DNA of 64,000 nt, from assembly GCA_016845585.1 (NCBI GenBank), contig JAERSO010000140.1:1-64000 (forward strand), written 5' to 3'. A program made the translations under genes and the position numbers. The notes under the pieces are model-generated. The model ran no database searches. It had not been told where the DNA came from and saw nothing but the letters and a program-made list of their open reading frames with translations. The stretch is from Acidimicrobiaceae bacterium (GTDB lineage: Bacteria > Actinomycetota > Acidimicrobiia > Acidimicrobiales > Aldehydirespiratoraceae). Below are positions 60,193 through 64,000 of the stretch, piece after piece. The first letter of the stretch is position 1. The number at the start of each line of letters is the position of its first letter.

Positions 60193-61662
60193 ATGTCCTC
60201 TACCGAACACTTCGACGTCCTCATCGTCGGTGCTGGCATCTCCGGAGTCGGGGTTGCGTTTCACCTCCAGGACAAGCGTCCCGACAGCAGCTACGTGATC
60301 CTCGAATCGAAGGACACTTTCGGCGGCACCTGGGTCACACACACCTATCCCGGCATCCGGTCCGACAGCGATCTCTACACCTTCGGCTACCGATTCAAGC
60401 CGTGGGTCGGCGCACCGATCGCCACTGCCCAAGAGATTCTCAACTACATGGGCGAGGTGATCGACGAGAACGGCATCGATCAACACATCCGCTACCACCA
60501 CCACATCTCCGATGCGTCATGGTCGAGCGACGATGCGCTCTGGAGCGTCACGTCGACCAACACCCAAACGGGCGAGACGAAGCTCTTCACGGCCAACTTC
60601 TTGTGGATGTGCCAGGGCTACTACCGCCACGACGAGGGCTACACGCCCGACTGGGATGGGATGGCCGACTACCAGGGCGAGGTCGTGCACCCGCAGACGT
60701 GGCCCGACGACATCGACCTCGAGGGCAAGGACGTCATCGTGATCGGATCCGGAGCCACGGCCGCCACGCTGGTGCCCAACATCGCGGGCGACTGCAACCA
60801 TGTCACCGTCCTCCAACGCTCACCGACCTACTTCCGTGCCGGCCGCAACGTCAACGAGATCGCCGATCAACTGCGCGAGGTCGACATCGACGAGGAGTGG
60901 ATCCACGAGATCGTCCGCCGGCGGATCCTCTTCGAGCAGCACGAGTTCACCAAGCTGGCGAAAGGCTTCCCCGAGGAAGTGAAGGAGGCGCTGATCAACG
61001 ACCTCCGTGAGCATCTCCCCGAGGACTACGACATCGACCCACACTTCACGCCGACCTACCGACCATGGCGCCAACGCCTCGCGTTCGTCCCTGATGCCGA
61101 CCTCTTCGAGGGGATCAAGGCCGGGAAGGCCACGATGGTCACCGACGAGATCGACACGTTCACCGAGAAGGGCATCCTCACCAAGTCTGGTGAGGAACTC
61201 ATGGCTGACGTCATCATCACCGCCACCGGGTTCCACCTGTCGGTGCTCGGCAACATCGACTTCACCGTCGACGGCGAGAAGATCGACTTCGCCGACACGG
61301 TCACGTACCGCGGGATGATGTTCACGGGTGTGCCGAACATGAACTGGATCTTCGGCTACTTCCGGGCGAGCTGGACACTGCGGGTCGACATCGTCGCCGA
61401 TTTCGTGATCCGCATGCTCGACCACATGGATTCGCTCGGCGCCCGCAAGGTCACCCCGCAACTCCGTCCCGAGGACCAGGGCATGGAGATCGGCCCCTGG
61501 ATGGACCCCGAGGACTTCAACCCCGGCTATCTCATGCGAAGCATGCATCTGATGCCGAAGAGCGGCGACTCGCCGCGCTGGGCACACACGCAGGACTACT
61601 GGAACGAGCAGAAGGAGCTGCCCCTTGTCGACCTCACGAACGACGGGCTTGTCTTCGACTAG
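60193..61662 (+). CDS. Flavin-containing monooxygenase / Baeyer-Villiger type
   Basis: 489 residues. The FAD site is VLIVGAGISGVGVAFHL (residues 9-25), the NADPH site is VIVIGSGATAATLVP, and the BVMO fingerprint FxGxxxHxxxW is YQGEVVHPQTWP at residues 160-171. The DTFGGTWVTHTYPGIRSDSD loop is also typical. It inserts oxygen next to a ketone or oxidises S/N centres using NADPH and O2. It heads an operon with a Rieske oxygenase, a RidA protein and a phosphotriesterase-like hydrolase. Confidence 0.93.
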   Translation: MSSTEHFDVLIVGAGISGVGVAFHLQDKRPDSSYVILESKDTFGGTWVTHTYPGIRSDSDLYTFGYRFKPWVGAPIATAQEILNYMGEVIDENGIDQHIRYHHHISDASWSSDDALWSVTSTNTQTGETKLFTANFLWMCQGYYRHDEGYTPDWDGMADYQGEVVHPQTWPDDIDLEGKDVIVIGSGATAATLVPNIAGDCNHVTVLQRSPTYFRAGRNVNEIADQLREVDIDEEWIHEIVRRRILFEQHEFTKLAKGFPEEVKEALINDLREHLPEDYDIDPHFTPTYRPWRQRLAFVPDADLFEGIKAGKATMVTDEIDTFTEKGILTKSGEELMADVIITATGFHLSVLGNIDFTVDGEKIDFADTVTYRGMMFTGVPNMNWIFGYFRASWTLRVDIVADFVIRMLDHMDSLGARKVTPQLRPEDQGMEIGPWMDPEDFNPGYLMRSMHLMPKSGDSPRWAHTQDYWNEQKELPLVDLTNDGLVFD

Positions 61663-62806
61663 CGACATCTTCGACCCGGCGCGGTACGCCTCGACGAGGC
61701 TGCCGATCGAGCAGGCCACACCCCTGCCGCCCGACGTGTACTTCTCCCAGGAGTGGTACGAGCGCGAGATCGAGACGATCTTCCGCAAGGAATGGCTGGT
61801 CGCCACCCGTGAGGAGGAGATACCGAATCCGGGCGACTATGTACGCCTCGACATCATCGACGAACCGCTGGTGATCATCCGGGGCATGGACGGCGTGATC
61901 CGGGCGTTGTCGGCGTCGTGTCGGCATCGGGGGTCCGAGCTCATGGCGGGGCCGGGCAACTGCAAGAAGATCGTCTGCCCGTATCACTCGTGGGCGTACG
62001 ACCTCGACGGTCGCCTCGTGGCCACGCCGGGCATGCAGGACGCCGAAGGGTTCGACAAGGCCGACTATCCACTCGGCGCGATCCGAGCGGAGACGTGGGC
62101 CGGATTCGTCTTCATCAACTTCGACACTGATGCCACTCCCCTGCTCGAGTCGCTCGGGGGTCTCGTCGACCGCATGGCGAGCTACCGCATGCAAGACATG
62201 GTGGTCACCAAGAAGTGGGAGAACCGCTTTCGATCGAACTGGAAGATCTGGGTCGAGAACTCCCGGGAGGGCTACCACGTGCGCACCGTGCACCGTGGCT
62301 CCCTCGACACGTTCTACCCCGGTGCCATCCGCACAGAGTTCCGCGCCGACGGCGAGCCGATGGTCTACGCCATCAACAGCAGCGACAACGAGAACGGGCT
62401 CTACGTTCCCCGCAACGCCACACTGCCGTTCGTGGACGGTCTGTCGGAGAGCGACCAGGAGACCACCCACTTCATCATCCACTACCCGCACCTGTTGTTG
62501 AACGTTCCCCCGGACCGGATCACCTTCCACCAGTACTTCCCCGAGGGGCCCGAATGGGTACGGATCACGTCATGGTGCTGCTTCCCGAAGTCGACAGTGG
62601 ATTTGCCGAACTTCGAGGCCGATGCCGAGGAGCGCTACTACCCGTCGATGGACATGTTCCTCGCCGAGGACAAGGGCGTGTGCGAGCTCGTTCACCGCGG
62701 CATCACCGGCCGAATGGCCGAGATGTCGCGTTACTCGCCGTCCGAGGAACGCACCGTCCACGAGTTCTCCAACTACGTTCTCGACAAGGTCCTGGGACCT
62801 GCCTGA
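61625..62806 (+). CDS. Rieske-type oxygenase alpha subunit
   Basis: 393 residues if translation begins at the TTG at 61625, which overlaps the BVMO gene by 38 nt; a TTG at 61649 is an alternative and no ATG is available. The Rieske site is ASCRHRGSEL and CPYHSWAYDL; the mononuclear iron site is ENSREGYHVRTVHRGSL. C-terminal part complete. It resembles phenylpropionate/benzoate-type alpha subunits but has no beta subunit. Close linkage to BVMO and a lactonase-like hydrolase suggests successive oxidation and ring opening. Confidence 0.9.
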   Translation: MSTSRTTGLSSTSDIFDPARYASTRLPIEQATPLPPDVYFSQEWYEREIETIFRKEWLVATREEEIPNPGDYVRLDIIDEPLVIIRGMDGVIRALSASCRHRGSELMAGPGNCKKIVCPYHSWAYDLDGRLVATPGMQDAEGFDKADYPLGAIRAETWAGFVFINFDTDATPLLESLGGLVDRMASYRMQDMVVTKKWENRFRSNWKIWVENSREGYHVRTVHRGSLDTFYPGAIRTEFRADGEPMVYAINSSDNENGLYVPRNATLPFVDGLSESDQETTHFIIHYPHLLLNVPPDRITFHQYFPEGPEWVRITSWCCFPKSTVDLPNFEADAEERYYPSMDMFLAEDKGVCELVHRGITGRMAEMSRYSPSEERTVHEFSNYVLDKVLGPA

Positions 62807-62816
62807 GGGGAGACAC

Positions 62817-63209
62817 ATGACCGAGCGCGTCAACATCTCGATTCCGAACGTCGGTGAGCCCCCCAATCCGGCGGCCGGATCACAGTGCATCCAGAAGGGT
62901 GATTGGCTCTTCATCTCCGGGCAGATCTCGCTCGACAACGGCGAGTTGGTGGGCCCCAACGACCCCTTGGAGCAGTGCCGTCAATGCCTGCGCCACATCG
63001 AGAGCTATGTCACCGCCGCCGGCGGCACGATGGACGACGTGGTCGCGCTCGACATCTTCCTCACGGACATCCGCTACCGGCCCGCGGCCGGTCAGGCTCG
63101 CGAGGAGTTCTTCGATGCCCCCGGGCCGAGCGCCACCGTGGTCGGCGGCGTCGACCTGGCGTTCGAGGGTCTCCTCGTGGAGATCAGCGCTCGGGCGGTT
63201 CTGTCCTGA
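62817..63209 (+). CDS. RidA-family protein
   Basis: 130 residues of the YjgF/YER057c/UK114 family. WLFISGQISLDNGE, LEQCRQCLRHIESYVTAAGG, VVALDIFLTDIRYRP and ATVVGGVDLAFEGLLVEISARA are the family segments. The arginine of canonical RidA that binds 2-iminoacids is not clearly in place, so it may belong to another Rid subgroup linked to catabolic operons. It starts 10 bp after the Rieske stop with a GGGGAG ribosome-binding sequence. Confidence 0.9.
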   Translation: MTERVNISIPNVGEPPNPAAGSQCIQKGDWLFISGQISLDNGELVGPNDPLEQCRQCLRHIESYVTAAGGTMDDVVALDIFLTDIRYRPAAGQAREEFFDAPGPSATVVGGVDLAFEGLLVEISARAVLS

Positions 63210-63229
63210 CCAGGGCACAGCCGGGGCAG

Positions 63230-64000
63230 GTGCAGACGGTCCTCGGGCCCGTCGACGCCGACGATCTCGGGGTCACCCTCGCCCATGATCATGTGCTCAT
63301 GGACGGCTCGTTCATGTACGTCGACCCGCCGGCCCTCGGTGACCAACACAAGGCCGACGAGACGATCACACTCCAGAACCGTGGGTGGGTCGCCTACCAC
63401 TGGACATCGAATCACCACAATGTCCAGCTCGATTCAGAAGAGCTGGCGATCACCGAACTGAAGCGTTTCGTCGCCGCCGGGGGACGGGCCGTGGTCGACC
63501 CAACGAACAACGGCCTCGGTCGTGACCCGGAGCCGCTCGTGCGCATCGCTGAGGCCACGGGCACCCACATCCTGATGGGAGCCGGCTACTACCTCGGCGG
63601 CACCCACCCCGACGACATGGCCGGTCGTTCCGCCGACTCGATCACGGCGGAGATCGTGGCCGACGTCCAGCTGGGTGTCGACGGCACCGACGTGAAGGCC
63701 GGCCTGATCGGCGAGATCGGCTGCACCTACCCCTGGCTTCCGAACGAGAAGAAGAGCCTGCGGGCTGCGGTGGCCGCCCAACTGGAGACCGGCGCACCGT
63801 TGATGGTGCATCCGGGCCGCGACCCGATGTCCCCGGTGGAGATCGCCGAGATCGTCGATGAAGAGGGCGGCGACCTCTCCCGCACGATCATCTGCCACAT
63901 CGACCGCACGTGTATCGATCGAGCGTGGCTCGCCGACATGGCCGCCACCGGCGTGTACCTGGAGTATGACCTGTTCGGGAACGAGAGCTCGTGGTATCCG
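63230..64000 (+). CDS. Phosphotriesterase-family hydrolase (3' part outside window)
   Basis: 257 codons are visible from a GTG at 63230, 20 bp after RidA. N-terminal TVLGPVDADDLGVTLAHDHV contains the HxH zinc pair. GLIGEIGCTYPWL has glutamate at the bridging position (lysine in classical phosphotriesterase), PLMVHPGRD and TIICHIDRT supply two more histidines. PTE-like lactonases use the same site to open lactones, which fits an operon that starts with a Baeyer-Villiger enzyme. Confidence 0.9.
   Translation, partial: MQTVLGPVDADDLGVTLAHDHVLMDGSFMYVDPPALGDQHKADETITLQNRGWVAYHWTSNHHNVQLDSEELAITELKRFVAAGGRAVVDPTNNGLGRDPEPLVRIAEATGTHILMGAGYYLGGTHPDDMAGRSADSITAEIVADVQLGVDGTDVKAGLIGEIGCTYPWLPNEKKSLRAAVAAQLETGAPLMVHPGRDPMSPVEIAEIVDEEGGDLSRTIICHIDRTCIDRAWLADMAATGVYLEYDLFGNESSWYP

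Overview
The window is GC-rich chromosomal DNA (third codon positions almost always G or C) from an actinobacterium. SLH repeats ending in TRGQ, actinobacterial HNH and recombinase remnants, and many acyl-CoA, Rieske, P450 and flavin enzymes suggest a free-living member of the Acidimicrobiia or a close relative. This placement is inferred; there is no rRNA or tRNA here to settle it.

Layout. 1-7.3 kb: a partial dimethylglycine/sarcosine-dehydrogenase-like enzyme divergent from its LysR regulator, a MalY-type lyase, a TetR-P450 pair and a fatty acid desaturase. 7.3-16.4 kb: DNA repair, FAD and 2OG oxygenases, a PRMT-like methyltransferase, adenosine deaminase, rhodanese, thiolase, an M14-like hydrolase and an acyl-CoA dehydrogenase. 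16.4-25.9 kb: a membrane phospholipase-C-like protein, a K+ channel, a four-domain rhodanese next to a cysteine-dioxygenase-like cupin, an ectoine-hydrolase-like M24 protein and an ABC exporter. 25.9-28 kb: a GrdB-like gene with an in-frame UGA at a redox position, followed at the right distance by a bacterial SECIS-like hairpin. 28-41.4 kb: broken and fused genes mixed with intact ones (SLH hydrolase, DMT transporter, GST, P1 peptidase, TadA, beta-lactamase-fold hydrolase, enoyl-CoA hydratase plus acyl-CoA ligase), ending in a recombinase/IS3 graveyard. 41.5-45.2 kb: larE-larB-larC for the nickel-pincer cofactor, coupled to an unrecognised protein, with no larA in view. 45-51.7 kb: kinase-like, GNAT, HDOD, LysR, SDR, HAD and an acyl-CoA synthetase. 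51.8-57.4 kb: a two-armed catabolic island: a PhnZ-like HD oxygenase coupled to a Rieske oxygenase, facing a ComD/ComE decarboxylase-DUF1989-flavodoxin operon with its own LysR gene. 58-64 kb: a molybdopterin oxidoreductase divergent from a Baeyer-Villiger-type monooxygenase-Rieske-RidA-phosphotriesterase operon.

Two things stand out besides the selenoprotein candidate. Many genes are remnants joined to unrelated fragments, in or out of frame (MoxR to SRPBCC, HDOD to unknown, secretion signal to IS3 transposase, an internally deleted HNH gene). Several otherwise intact genes carry one-base contractions, mostly in G runs, and two carry in-frame UAG codons near codon 11-12. Real decay and consensus or assembly errors are both possible, and reads would decide.
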